A DNA stretch of 64,000 nucleotides from Diadophis punctatus similis (GCA_023053685.1 JALIGW010000002.1:240965677-241029676); one strand, 5' to 3'; numbered from the stretch's first letter, positions 47,020 through 58,492 are shown. Notes: generated by a model not told the origin, from the sequence alone. Translations and numbers: made by a program.

Positions 47020-47235
47020 CTTGTTGAGAAACTTTAGCCGTGAAAGAGCATCTTGGTTGATAATAAGTCTCTGTCTTATTAAACTCCCCAGGTGTTTTTT
47101 GATAGTATCCTTCTTGAAGAAAACCAATGAACTCACAATGTCCAGATCTGCTGCTGCTACATCTCCATTTTGGTCGAGGTATAGTTGAAACTGGGAAAAA
47201 TTGCAAAACTCATTCTTCTTCAGAAAGGTATGGAA
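47020..47235 (-). CDS. V2R-C exon 4
   Basis: 216 bp (72 codons), one codon longer than A and B because GCTGCT became GCTGCTGCT on the plus strand (AAA instead of AA before DLDIV). A TAG immediately upstream is part of the acceptor. Ends LKFLNK before GTGGGT. Has more substitutions than A against B (SSLVFFKKDTIKKHLG). Confidence 0.9.
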
Positions 47236-48451
47236 CTAAAATGGAAACATGCAGGAATTTTAAAAATAGAAATATAAGTTTCTTATCCCTTGTATCCCTT
47301 CTTGCTTCTATAGCTTTCTAAATGGCAATTATGTTTAGTGGAGAGAAGAAGTGTTACCACTTTCTTCAAAAGTGATATATATTGACATACAATTGGCCAA
47401 TTATAGGGAACGTTCTAGAGTAAACACATTGAAGGAACAACAAATAAAAAGATTATTCATAATCTCCTGGAAAACAATGGCTTAGTCCCAATTAGACCAG
47501 ATGGGAAACATGACGAAATGAACTAAGTCTAAATCATAAGGCTACATGAATAGAATTGTAAATCTCACACCAGTTCATTTTATAGCCTGAAAAGTTAGGG
47601 AGGATCCTTTCTGTGTTTCGTTCTCTGCCCTTTATACAGCTGTGGGCTTCCCACCTCCTTTCTGAGAATTCCTGTCCAGCATTACTTCCCAAGGCCATTC
47701 CCACATATCATTATACTTGCTTAGTAGATTTGGAGAACGTTGATTATTTATCTTAATTTCAGCAAAGTATTATGAACTACTTCCTGGTTTGGGGAGACCA
47801 TCACAAATATCAGGTCCCCTTGCAGGTACTAGGCTCAAAGAAGACATTTCACAAAATCTAAATCCGCTTTAGGGAAGGGCTATGAGGCCAAGGAAGAGAT
47901 CAAGGTTGCTGCTCTTAGCCTTGAGGAAAGATAACAGGGAGAAGAGACATGGTGGTCTATGGGAGCTGAAAATCAGAAGGCGTCTGGGAGAATCCTTTCC
48001 AACTCCATAATTTTTTAATTGAGGAAAGGAGGATACATTAGACAGAAGCCTAACCGCCATTACAGAATCTGGGAGATAGTAAAATAAACTCAGTCACAAG
48101 AGAGGAAATTCTGGCTGAATCAGATGAAAAAACATCCTAAAAGGGAAAGCAGTTTTAGAGTTGAGCCAGTGAACCAGAGAAGTGATTATCTGAATGCAAA
48201 GACTGAGAAGCCATCAGTCAGAGAAGCTTAAACTGGAATTCCTGCAGAGAGGAGGGGTTGGGCTAGATGGACTCTGGATCTCCTTCACATTTATGAAGAT
48301 AAAATTCTATTGTTTTTCCAATTCTACATGCTTTTTCCAATTAGCAGTGTTTAATACAGTATCAAAATTTATCTGTCCTGGTGCCAATGCTTTGGAACAT
48401 TGTGCCATGAACAATTAGATTAACCAAACCCACCCATCTTTTGTGGCACAA
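47236..48451. other. Intron 3 of V2R-C (exon 4 side)
   Basis: Lacks the intron-3 LINE of A and B and about 530 bp before it. From about 47895 to 48285 it has sequence not seen in A or B, ending with a CR1-like GGTTGGGCTAGATGGACTCT. Then it rejoins the shared intron at about 48290. Confidence 0.5.
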
Positions 48452-49016
48452 TTGTAGGAAGTTAGCACCAACCCCTCTCCTAGAAAAAATGAAATATCCT
48501 AGGAAATATTAAAAAGGCAGAATATTAAATAGAATATCCCTAGACAAATTGAGAAACATGCTGTTAGAAAGGAAACACTCACTCTTAGTAGCCCCCCCTT
48601 TGTTAATAGCCTTGAGCAGTCTTCTACATAACAAAGATTTATCTCCTTCAGACAGAGCCATATTAGGAATTGCCCAAAGGCCTTTCATTACAGCCAAGCC
48701 TGGGACAGACAATAGCTTATAGAGTTGCCACTGCATGGCCCCCTGGGAGTCTGACCACCAATTGGAGTGAATTGCCTACACAGGAACAGGAAACTAGGAG
48801 GTGGGGCCCAACAGAGGTCATAAAACCAGGAGACCCAGCATCTTTTCTTCCATTTTCTCTCCACCCACATCTGGAAGCATGTGATCCACCTTTTCTGTTC
48901 AGGAGCTCATGCCATGTGCTCCTGTCCTCCATTAAAACCTTCTTTCCAAGCAACTTCCATGACTCCAGTGTCTTTTTCCCCACTTGGAACTGAACCCAGA
49001 AGGATATTCCTTACAA
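48452..49016 (+). repeat. Solo LTR, 565 bp, only in gene C
   Basis: Ends TTGTAGGAAGTT and GGATATTCCTTACAA form an imperfect inverted repeat. The 5-bp duplication CACAA flanks it (48447-48451, 49017-49021). The empty site in A (about 4044-4052, GTGGCACAAGGAAG) confirms the insertion. Internal ATAAAACC and ATTAAAACC could be TATA and polyadenylation signals. No coding region is present. Family not identified. Confidence 0.75.
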
Positions 49017-49091
49017 CACAAGGAAGTTGAGATCCTTGGAGTCCTACTGAACAGAAACTAAATTCAATAGATTTTTATTAGGCCTCCATAC

Positions 49092-49886
49092 CTGCCATGG
49101 ATGCAGCTTTAGAGCCCTCAACCCCTTTTCACCCTCCTTCCTTCTCTTCCTCAATCTGGAAGAATAGGCAGCATTCAGGGAGTCAGCCAAAGTCTTGATG
49201 ATACTGTAAGCATGGTGGTTATTTTGTAGCAGGTTGCTATTCCATTTCTTTAGGGAATCAAGTGGTACTTTCTGGGTGCATTTTCTTCGGCCCTTGACAG
49301 AAAAGAGCTGCTTTGAAAAAGAGCAGTGAAATGACTGATCTTGAAACTGAGGTTGTACAAAGAGAATGGGTTCAAAGGCATCATTGTTTGCCCTTTCTTT
49401 ATTCCTGAAATTAAAGTTCCAAATACTGTGGACATATCTGAAAAGTCTGTGCCTTCCCACTCTCCATTTCCCAAGGGGTGAGACGATCCAGATTTTCCCT
49501 TCAATGGGTCCTGGCAATCTCATAAATGATAAATGGAAAGGAAGAATTCTGTTGAAAGGGATCTCATATCCCATGAAGTGAACAAAGACATTGACTTGTC
49601 TCCACTTAGAGATGGCATCCCTGAGGGCTACTCTATGCCCTGTCACTGAGAATCGTTGTGATATAACAACACAAATTCCACTCCTGACAAGCAAAGGAGT
49701 AAAAATTCTCATGAAATTCTCTCCCTCTTCTGTGTCTGAAGCAAAGAGACCAATCAAGATCCAACCAAAATGGGTGAGCAGTTGCACAATTCCTGGGTAA
49801 TGGAACCCTTCTTTGGGGAGCATCCGATGGAAAAAGGGGAATTCTCTTTTATCACTAAGAGTCATTGAAGCAGTTGCATAACTGAT
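49092..49886 (-). CDS. V2R-C exon 3 (ligand-binding domain core)
   Basis: 795 bp, phase 0, ISYATASMTLSDKREFPFF to LHPWQ before GTATGG. Differs from B at roughly 20 positions (HRMLPKEG, RIFTPLLVRSGI, LKKWNSNLLQNNHHAY). Upstream of the Met at 49865 the exon really begins seven codons earlier, at the CAG acceptor. Confidence 0.92.
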
Positions 49887-49969
49887 CTGAAAAAAAATGA
49901 GGAATGCTGTGTTATATTTGGGAGTAAGATCAAATCTTAAATATTAGATTTTAATAAATCTAACCAAGT

Positions 49970-50025
49970 TCTTATGAATGAATGAATGAATGAATGAATG
50001 AATGAATGAATGAATGAATGAATAA
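49970..50025 (+). repeat. (GAAT)n microsatellite
   Basis: Equivalent of 5008-5115 without the GGAA half. It is followed directly by TATA/CACA low complexity, with no Penelope element. Confidence 0.9.
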
Positions 50026-50492
50026 ATGAATATGTATATGTTTGTATATATGTGTATATACATACACACACATACAAATATATATATAAATACATACTTA
50101 CACGGACACAGACACAGACACACATATATATAGACACACATACATACATATAATATAAAATACAGAATATTAACAAGATCATATATAAAAATAGAATAAA
50201 AGAAGCAAATGAAGAAAAAGAGAATGAGTGGAATCACCACTAAATTTAACATATTCCCATTCACATATGCAGATATCAAAAGAACATTTTGTTTTTTGTT
50301 TTTAATAAAGGGCCAAATTACACATAATTTTAAATTCTTATCAAGAGGAAATATTTTGTTTCAATGTAAGGATCCCAATAGGTCATTCATCCAATGTATG
50401 GTCCAAGGTATTGATCTTTCTCTTTCTTGTACATTTGATAATCATTTATATAATTGATAATTGATAATCATTTATATATTATAATCATTCAC

Positions 50493-51012
50493 CAGGACCG
50501 GACAGTGGGATACCACAAGGTTCCGTCTTAGGCCCAGTACTCTTTAACATCTTCATAAATTACCCAGATGAGGGAATGGAAGGGGAACTAACCAAATTTT
50601 CAGATGATTCTAAGCTGGCAGGAATAGCTAACACACCAGAGGACAGGCTCAACAACCAGATGGATCTTGACTGACTTGAACACTGGGCCCTATCGAATAA
50701 AATGAAATTCAATGCGAAGAAAAGTAAAATCCTACACTTAGATAAGAAAAACCAAAAATATACATATAAACTGGGTGAAACCACACTCAATAGCCGTGAC
50801 TGTGAGAGGGATCTTGGAGTCAACCAGCTAAACATGAGCCAGCAGTGTGCAGCAGCAACCAAAAAAGCCAATGCAATCCTAAGCTGCATTAATAGAGGGA
50901 TACAATCTAGGTCTAGGGAGATACTAATACCACTCTATAAAACCTTTGTTAGATCAAACCTAGAGTACTTCATCCAGCTTTGGTCACTACACTATAAAAA
51001 AGAAGATGAGAC
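50493..51012 (+). mobile_element. CR1-type LINE, left part (intron 2 of V2R-C)
   Basis: Same insertion as 7125-8650, but with an internal deletion joining the CACCAGGACC start to the VPQGSVLGP region. Continues MKFNAKKSKILHLDKKN and CERDLGV. Interrupted at 51013 by a MITE. Confidence 0.8.
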
Positions 51013-51324
51013 CAGGGGTGAAAAGCTCCCAGTTCGAGCAGGTTAGTCAGTCGTCGTAGACCCGATAGAGGTGTTAGCGGCCGCAGCGCAAGCCTTCCCC
51101 CTCCCACTTCCCCCACCCGCCTGGACGCCGCCATTTGGGTTCTTTTACCCACTGTGCATGTGCAGAACACTTTGTGCATGCACAGAGGGTAAAAGAACCC
51201 AAATGGCGGCGTCCAGGCGGGTGGGGGAAGTGGGAGGGGGAAGGCTTGCGCTGCGGCCGCTAACACCTCTATCGGGTCTACGACGACTGACTAACCTGCT
51301 CGAACTGGGAGTATTTCACCCCTG
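51013..51324. mobile_element. Near-perfect palindromic hAT MITE, 312 bp
   Basis: CAGGGGTGAAA ... TTTCACCCCTG ends. Flanking GATGAGAC and GTTAAGAC each differ by one base from the ancestral GTTGAGAC seen in gene A (8197-8204). The arms (about 130 bp each, GC-rich) are almost perfect reverse complements around a short centre near 51150-51185. Confidence 0.85.
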
Positions 51325-51339
51325 GTTAAGACTCTAGAG

Positions 51340-51949
51340 CAGTGGTTCCCAACCTGGGGGTCGGGACCCCTTTGGGGGTCGAATGACCATTTCCCAGGGG
51401 TCGCCTCGACATCCTCAGCTCCCCCCCCCACTGCCACAAGCCTGGCCATAACGACTCAACTCGCCCAAGCCCTCCGATTGGTCGGGAGAGGTGCCATTCG
51501 GTGAGAGGCATTTGTGACGCCTGGCGGCTGAGCTTTGATGGCATCAGCTAAGGGGCCAGCTTTGCTTTGAATTCTGGGAGTTGAAGTCCAGGCACCTTAA
51601 AAGTTGCTGAGATTGAGAAATATTGCTGTACACTTGTTGGTTATCAAGTCTAAATACAGAAGTAGACTTGTTGTGGAAGATGATATTCCTTGTGCACTTG
51701 CAAAGACTGGCCCGAGAATTTCTGATCTGGCATAATTACCTATTGTTTTTGTGATTAATCGCTATGCTTTATGTTCAATTTGTAACAATGAAAATATATC
51801 CTGCATATTAGATATTTACATTATGATTCATAACAGTAGCAAAATTACAGTTATCAAGTTGCAACGAAAATAATTCTTTGGTTGGGGGTCACCACAACAT
51901 GAGGAACTATATTAAGGGGTCGCGGCATTAGAAAGGTTGGGAAACACTG
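51340..51949. mobile_element. SPIN-like hAT nonautonomous element, 610 bp
   Basis: CAGTGGTTCCCAACCTGGGG at the left and AGAAAGGTTGGGAAACACTG at the right. Perfect 8-bp duplication CTCTAGAG. The right half (GGGGGTCACCACAACATGAG, GGGGTCGCGGCATTAG) resembles the SPIN/hAT family known from several tetrapods. The family name is from memory. Confidence 0.75.
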
Positions 51950-52080
51950 CTCTAGAGAAAGTGCAGAGGAGAGCAACCAGGATGATTAGGGGACTGGAAA
52001 CTATAAAATACGAAGAGCAGTTGCAAGAACTGGGCATGGCCAGTCTAGCGAAGAGAAAGACCAGGGGAGACATGTTTAAA
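51950..52080 (+). mobile_element. CR1-type LINE, right part
   Basis: Resumes at [20 protein letters not shown] and stops within GRGDM. The last part of the CR1, present in A and B, has been lost here by deletion. Confidence 0.75.
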
Positions 52081-52688
52081 TCTTTTACTATTGATTGTGT
52101 CTATCTGCTCAAATTTTGTCCAAGTAAATACTGCCCAAAATGTCTAGGCATTTCTGCATTTAAATCTCTGACAATGTGGAAAGTTTCTTTATAGTGCCTC
52201 ATCAATTTCACTGTGCCAACCTTACTGGGGATGTCTATATCTTTCTCTGCTTCAATATCTCAGTTTCTTTGTGCGGCAATCTTTTTAGCTTTCCTACAGT
52301 TGTACAAGAGACAGGGAGACCACAGCTCCTAATATAATTTGTCAATTCTACTATTATCATTGCTTTGGGTAAGATTATATAAAAATATGAGCTTCCCATC
52401 ACTGCTGCCCCTTCCTTTTGGACAGAAGACCCTTTGACTGGACGCAGAGCTTCTCCTCCCCTTCAGAAGTGTGAACAAGAAGCCCCTAAAGTGATTCGGA
52501 TGGTGTCATTAGATGATACTTCTGCTTTAATTCTTGCCTCCTCTCTACTGTGGATCCCAATCCTTAGCCAGGACAATTACAATGGCCATGGTGAAAAGCA
52601 GTTATTTAATTCCATAGAGAAGAGACGGTTGGATCACTCACCACCACCCCATTCACATTACCGGATAGAGAAACATGCACAAACAAAC
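52081..52688. other. Intron 2 of V2R-C next to exon 2, no gene seen
   Basis: Conserved with 8750-9345 and 27090-27693. No gene was recognised. Confidence 0.5.
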
Positions 52689-52977
52689 CTGTGGGACTTT
52701 GTAGGTGCTTCCTAATGTTGACATCTGGATGGAAATCTCCCTGCCAGCTGCATCAAGAAGAACCAAAATGTTGTCCTTCCTTCCACAGCTGTAGTTGGGA
52801 ACATTGGCTTCTCCAGTAGAGAGCATGTCCAGCAAGGCATCTGAAGTGCCAAGTGTGTTTGAATAGTTGTCACGGCAGTAGTAGCCAAGTGTGAGATTGT
52901 GCAGTATCTGGTAATTCTTGTTGACTTTTTGAATAGCAAAAATGAACCATAGCATTCTTTTGTGATCCAAATGTAAA
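52689..52977 (-). CDS. V2R-C exon 2
   Basis: 289 bp, phase-2 entry after ATAG, ending TYKVPQ before GTTTGT. Contains MLWFIFAIQKVNKNYQILHN, LTLGYYCRDNYSNTLG and NYSCGR. Confidence 0.9.
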
Positions 52978-53279
52978 CTATTGTTTAAAAAATAGTTCAT
53001 GTTTTTATCATCATTAACAGCAACAACAAAATACTGCTTTTGCAATGTAATCCTCTTTGTCTTCTCATGTCTGAGCCTTCTGCCCATATTGATCAAAACG
53101 AGAGATAAATCATTGCCCCCCCCATCACCTATTATCTTTTGTAACTGCTGAGAGGATGGGATGGAGAAAGTCTATCACCAAGTTTAATAGTCAAAAACAT
53201 ATCATATTTAATAGTGCTGATTTGCATTTGTCCAATAACTAGAATTCAAAATCATTTGGTCATTCAATTAGAACCACCA

Positions 53280-53531
53280 AAGGAGGAGGAGGAGGAGGAG
53301 GAGGAGGAGGAGGAGGAGGAGGAGGAGGAGGAGGAGGAGGAGGAGGAGGAGAAGGAGAAGGAGGAGGAGGAGGAGGAGGAGGAGGAGGAGGAGGAGGAGG
53401 AGGAGGAGGAAGAAGAAGAAGAAGAAGAAGAAGAAGAAGAAGAAGAAGAAGAAGAAGAAGAAGAAGAAGAAGAAGAAGAAGAAGAAGAAGAAGAAGAAGA
53501 AGAAGAAGAAGAAGAAGAAGAAGAAGAAGAA
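53280..53531 (+). repeat. (GGA)n then (GAA)n microsatellite, about 250 bp
   Basis: Same intron-1 locus as the GAA tracts of A and B, but its first half has turned into GGA units. Confidence 0.97.
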
Positions 53532-54016
53532 AGGGTGGCTATTTTATAAGAGACTGACAAAGGCAACTCTGAACTCAAATGGCCATATATATTTATAAAC
53601 ATCAGGCATTGAATATAGCAATAGCAGGCTTATATACCGCTCAATAATGCTTTGCAGACTCTCTAAGTGGTTCACAGAATCAGCATATTGCACCCAACAA
53701 AAGAGCATTTATAAAAATATGGAAATGGGATGGAGAGAGGCAACCACAAACATTTCAACAACTACTTTAAATGAAAAGTATTCAGTAATGAACTCAAAAT
53801 TGAATGGGGAGATTAAAATAATTTGGATTTCTTTCAGGGTTTTTTTTCCCTGCCCCATCTTTGGATTTAAGTCTCTTCCACAAAATAAGACAAAAGAGGG
53901 AAGCCATGGAAATCCAAATTATGCAAGAAATTAGTCACGTCCTGCAATAGATGAGTAAGAAGAAAAGAAGGCAATATGGAGCTGCAAATGAAAGAAATAC
54001 ACACTCAATGTCTTAC

Positions 54017-54234
54017 GAGTGAAACTGACTATAAGGAGTCATGTTGAACGGAAACATTATATGTGATGTTGCTGTTTCAGATATGACAGTGCTAATGAGA
54101 TGGTCTCCAGGGCTGCAATAGCTCCATGGTTTCTTTTGATTTTCGTGCTCCAAGTTTAGTGGGCACTTCAATCTAAGCTTCCCAGAGATTGGCTGGGAGA
54201 CCAGCAGCATCAGAAGCAGGAGCAGGAGGTCCAT
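54017..54234 (-). CDS. V2R-C exon 1 (signal peptide and N-terminus)
   Basis: 218 bp, ATG at 54232-54234, MDLLLLLLMLLVSQPISG, then KCPLNLEHEN and SYCSPGDHLISTVISE. A Cys replaces the second Tyr of the SYY block. Donor C|GTAAGA in phase 2, so the split codon gives Ser rather than Tyr. Confidence 0.9.
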
Positions 54235-54940
54235 AATTCTTAGGGCTGAATCAATCTCCTTCTCCTTTCTAGACAAAAACAACTAGAAGAGTTAGGAGAA
54301 TACAAAGATGGAAATGCCCAGAGCTTTCTTCATTAAGACAGAACAAGCTAAATTTCACCTTGAAAGGAGAAAAAGGAGCATTCAAGAGCACAGTTTGTAC
54401 TTCTCCCCAAATTTGTGCCACACAGAGCACTACCTGTTTCAAACATTTAACTGTTTCTAATGCAAGATTCTCTTCAATGTTGCTTCAGTCTGACATTTAC
54501 ATCAAAGGCAGTCCCTGGAGATGTGAGCAGAGGAGACTCAAGAGACTGGCATTGTGAAAATTACAGTGAGAAGCAACATCTCTAGGGATTCTGAAATTAT
54601 TTCAGTGCTCCATGTGCAGACAGATGGAGAAAATCATGTTAGTGTAAAAAAAATCATAGATACATCCCTGGGGCCACTCTTCTGTAGTGGTTGCGGTCAG
54701 TGGTGAAGTCATGTAATTCTGAGGTCCCACAAGGATTATGATGTCACCTAACTACTGCAGAAGTAACTGGGAAGGTCATCCAGATTGTTGCCAATGGGTG
54801 TGTGTGTTTTCATCTGCATGTTCTTGACACCCAGCTCTACTACCCTCATCTACTTTCATGAATAAGTCATAGAGAGAAAGAGAGCTTGTTTACACAGACT
54901 TAGATTTTCATATCCAGAAAAGATTATTGGTAGTTCGCTT
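54235..54940. promoter_or_regulatory. Upstream region of V2R-C (presumed promoter) and deletion junction
   Basis: Conserved with the other 5' flanks up to GGTTGCGGTCAGTGGTGAA. It then jumps to the sequence found at about 14289 in the A-B spacer, so about 2.9 kb is missing compared with that spacer. No regulatory motif was identified. Confidence 0.35.
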
Positions 54941-55182
54941 CAGGGGTGAAATGCTACATGTACGGCCCGGTTCGGGCGTACAGGTAGTGGCGACAGCCAG
55001 TGGTTTGGAGAACCGGTAGCGGCAGCAGTGCATTGCTCCACCCACCCACCCGGATGTCGCCATTTTTTAAACCCTCTGCGCATCCACAAAGTGTTCTGCT
55101 CTTGCGCAGAGGGTGTATAAGCACACGCACGCGACCAGAGCACTTCCGAACCGGTAGGGAAGGTAACTAGATTTCACCGCTG
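54941..55182. mobile_element. hAT MITE
   Basis: Paralogous to 14519-14765. The left duplication GTTCGCTT and right GTTCCTTG are decayed. Confidence 0.75.
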
Positions 55183-55925
55183 GTTCCTTGTATCCAGGAC
55201 ATAGCACATAAACAATGCTTAAGCAGGGTCTGCAGTATTGTCTGGGATGCTACACATTCTCTTCATAACCTTTTTTCCTTGTTACGCTCTAGGAGGAGGC
55301 TTTGTGGTATAGAAATTCATTTTTAATGTGTGCCAGTGTGCTCGCAGTAAAAAAAATGACAATAAAAGTTACCTTAATCATATTAATCCCACCTAAGGAA
55401 AAAGACTCCATCCTCTTTTGGGGAGTCTTATTCCTTTTGCGTCTGTTTTTGTTAATACAACTATCTCATTTCTTATCCTATCCTTCACTGGCCACTTGAG
55501 AATTTTAATCATTAATTCATTTATTTTATTGTTTCATGATTGCAACACCTGGAAAAATATGGCATACTTCACTTAATCCTCCAGGGAAAGATTGAAGGCA
55601 AACGAGGTCCAGGCAGAAGAAGAACATAATTGCTTCAAAATCTAAGGGACTGGTTTGGACAAAACTCAACAGCACTTTTTCATGCGGCTGTTGATAAAAA
55701 CAGGATCGCTAACATGATGGCCAACGTCCGATGACGGATATGGCACAAGAAGAAGAAGAAGTTTGATAATTACGTTGGAATTTATGTCCATTAGTATTAC
55801 ACACCGTAAGTTTATTTCCTTGGTTTTAAATAATTTTTATTGTCAAATTGATGCAAAAGAAGTCTACAAGCCCAGTAATAACTGCAAAGAAAAAAATTTC
55901 ATGAATCTAAGAAACAATTTTAATA
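55183..55925. other. 3' flank of V2R-D with a LINE 3' end
   Basis: Equivalent of 14774-15515. LINE C-terminal remnant (GKIEGKRGPGRRR) at about 55585-55760. Nothing else was recognised. Confidence 0.5.
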
Positions 55926-56830
55926 TTATTTTTCTACTTTTATCATTAGATGTTCCTTAGTGTTTAGATCTGGCCTCAGGATAATAATGTAGCACTTGGG
56001 GAAGAAGATGCATCCCAGCAGTCCAGCACTGGAGGCCAAGATGGAAAAAACCTGAACAGCCACCATGTATTTCCCTTTGGTGCTCAGGTAGGTGGGCACG
56101 AAGGAGACCCAGACACTGCAGAAGACCAGCATGCTGAAGGTGATCAGCTTGGCTTCATTGAACGCCCCAGGCAGGTTTCTGGCCAGGAAAGCTACCGTGA
56201 AACAAATGAAAGCTAAGAAACCCATGTAGCCAAGGACAACATAAAACATGGTGACAGAGCCTTCATTGCATTGAAGGATGATCTCTCCAGGCTGGGAGTG
56301 CAGGTCAGAATCAGGGAATGGGGGAGAAACTCCAAGCCAGATGGAGCAGATGATAATTTGGACAGCAGAACCAGAAAGGATGATGGAGTTGGCCAGGCTT
56401 TTCCCTAACCATCTCTTCACTCGGTTTCCTGGTTTTGTGGCCAGAAATGCCAGCACCACTGTGATTGTTTTGGCCAACACAGAAGACACAGCTACTGAGA
56501 AGACAATACTGAACACTGTTTGTTGGAGAAAGCAGGTGACTTTTCTTGGCTGGCCAATGAAGAGAAAGGCAGAGAAGAAGCAAAGCAGGAGGGAGACCAG
56601 GAGGATGTAGGAGAGGTCCCGGTTGTTGGCTTTGACAATGGGAGTTTCTAGGTATTTAATGAATATGATTAAAATGAATCCTGTGGTTAGGAACAAGAGT
56701 AGGGCAAAGGAGACCAGAATGATGCCCAGATGTTCTTCATAAGTCAGGAAGGTTATAACTTTTGGAATACATTGGATTCTTTTCTCATTTGGATATTGAT
56801 CATCTGGGCACTTGGTACATTTTTCAGTAT
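55926..56830 (-). CDS. V2R-D exon 6 (seven-transmembrane domain)
   Basis: 905 bp, [21 protein letters not shown] start after [64 protein letters not shown], ending KVEK. Closest to gene C (differences include the R/Q in VKANNRDLS and V/A in RKVTC). Confidence 0.95.
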
Positions 56831-56978
56831 CTGAGAAAATAAAATAAAAGTCTTTTTATAATCTTTCCTTTCAAATTTGAAGACAAATCATTTGATGACA
56901 GCTGGTACTGAGAGACTGGAAAGCCATAGTAAATGATAATTAGGAGCACATAGATACACATATACATAATTGTACAAG

Positions 56979-57282
56979 CAGGGGTTGGTTCTATTTACCT
57001 TCCGTACTGGTTCTGATTGCAATGGAAGTGCACATTTTACCTGCTTGCAGGCGTTCGCTCGTCCATGCGCTGAATTGTGTTTCGCAAAACACCCAGAAAT
57101 GACCCTCTGCACATGCACAGAAGCCTTTGCACATACGCAGAGAGTTTTTTCCAAGCCGCGGCAACCAGAGGACCAGTTCCGGAGAGTGGGCCACCGATCA
57201 TTGCTGCTGGTTATTCAAGCGGTGGTAAATTTCCGCTACCGGTTCTAAAGAACTGGTCCGAACCGGCAGCAACCCACCACTG
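56979..57282. mobile_element. hAT MITE in intron 5 of V2R-D
   Basis: TGTACAAG on both sides. Same insertion as in B and C. Confidence 0.85.
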
Positions 57283-57290
57283 TGTACAAG

Positions 57291-58073
57291 TATATACACT
57301 ATTATATAAAGAATAAGAAAAACAAAACCTAAAGAGAAATACTGTCGTCACAGCTACCCTTCTCTGAGACCACCCACATTTTCATCATGCTCTGACCTCA
57401 CCCTATCCCAACACTTGGGAGAAGAGCCATTTCTAAGTTTTAATGGTAACACATGCTTGCTTGATTATTTATTTATTTATGAAACTTGTATGCAACCCAT
57501 CTCACCAGAGATAACACTAGGTGTCTTATAGACATTCAATTAAAGAATAAATAAGGATCATAAGTTTAAAATTCAATTAAAGTAAAACTAACTAGGATGG
57601 AGAGGGAGGGAGCAAAGTGCATGCTGTGTTTTCTCATACCCCTTGAATCAAATCTCTCTCCCTCCATCAGTCTTCCCAAATAGATCTTTCTGCTTATATG
57701 GCTCTATAATCTTGAACAAAAATTGATGAATGGATGGATGGGAGGATACATCTTTGGCTTGTACAGTAAAGTTAGTTCGATAAAAAATGACCAGAAATCA
57801 ATCAAGTTTCAAAGACTTTAGATGTTCCTAAGAAAGGTAAACATGGAATGACACTTTAAAAGTGAGAATTGGAAAAAATGTTTCCTCTGGCAGGAGTAAC
57901 TTCAATCCATCATTTCTTACTATAGAAATACATCCTTCAAGATCTTTGTTTTATTCCTCCGTAATGTTGAAAATTAAAAACAAACAGTCAAGCATAGATG
58001 TATCTCCTTTAACATGCACATTGACCATAATGCTGTGGATAAATCCAGTATCATTTTCTCTGGTGTCACCCAC
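57291..58073. other. Rest of intron 5 of V2R-D, no gene seen
   Basis: Conserved with 16882-17661. No telomeric insertion here. Confidence 0.5.
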
Positions 58074-58200
58074 CTTCCTGAGTAGAGATGGTCCCATGTG
58101 GACAAGGAACACAGTCATAGCAGCAAACTGGCTCTCCTTCTCGTTTCCGCTTGACAAATCCAGGATGACAATTTTCCACACATTTGGACTGAGGCAGAGA
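58074..58200 (-). CDS. V2R-D exon 5 (NCD3G cysteine-rich linker)
   Basis: 127 bp: SLPQSKCVENCHPGFVKRKR then EGEPVCCYDCVPCPHGTIS. The donor is G|GTGGGT, so the split codon reads GAT (Asp) instead of AAT (Asn) in B and C. Cysteines intact. Confidence 0.9.
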
Positions 58201-58492
58201 CTAAGCAGAAAACAAGGAATGCCAAAGAAAATTTGTGAGGATTCAACATCCACAGAAAATGGATGTAGATATGAACATTAGCCAAGTAATCACTGGGCTT
58301 CACTTAGGTAAATATGAAATCCACGACTAGTTCCAGACAGTTATAGGAGATAGAACTACTGACATATTTTTCATTTGGTTCCTACCTTTTGATTCTGGTA
58401 GATTACATTGCAAGAAAGGACTTTTCTACTTAATGAAGTCTAAAGGGATGGAACTGAGAAAAGATTTAAGCACTAATTAACACTTTATATTA

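Larger units (their letters stand above)
55926..58200 (-). other. V2R gene D, partial locus (exons 5-6)
   Basis: The 3' end of a fourth receptor in the same orientation. Exons 5 (58074-58200) and 6 (55926-56830) are open and in phase. Exons 1-4 must lie beyond position 64000, because intron 4 is enlarged by an L2 and a large TA-target element. Whether the gene is whole cannot be told. Confidence 0.85.
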
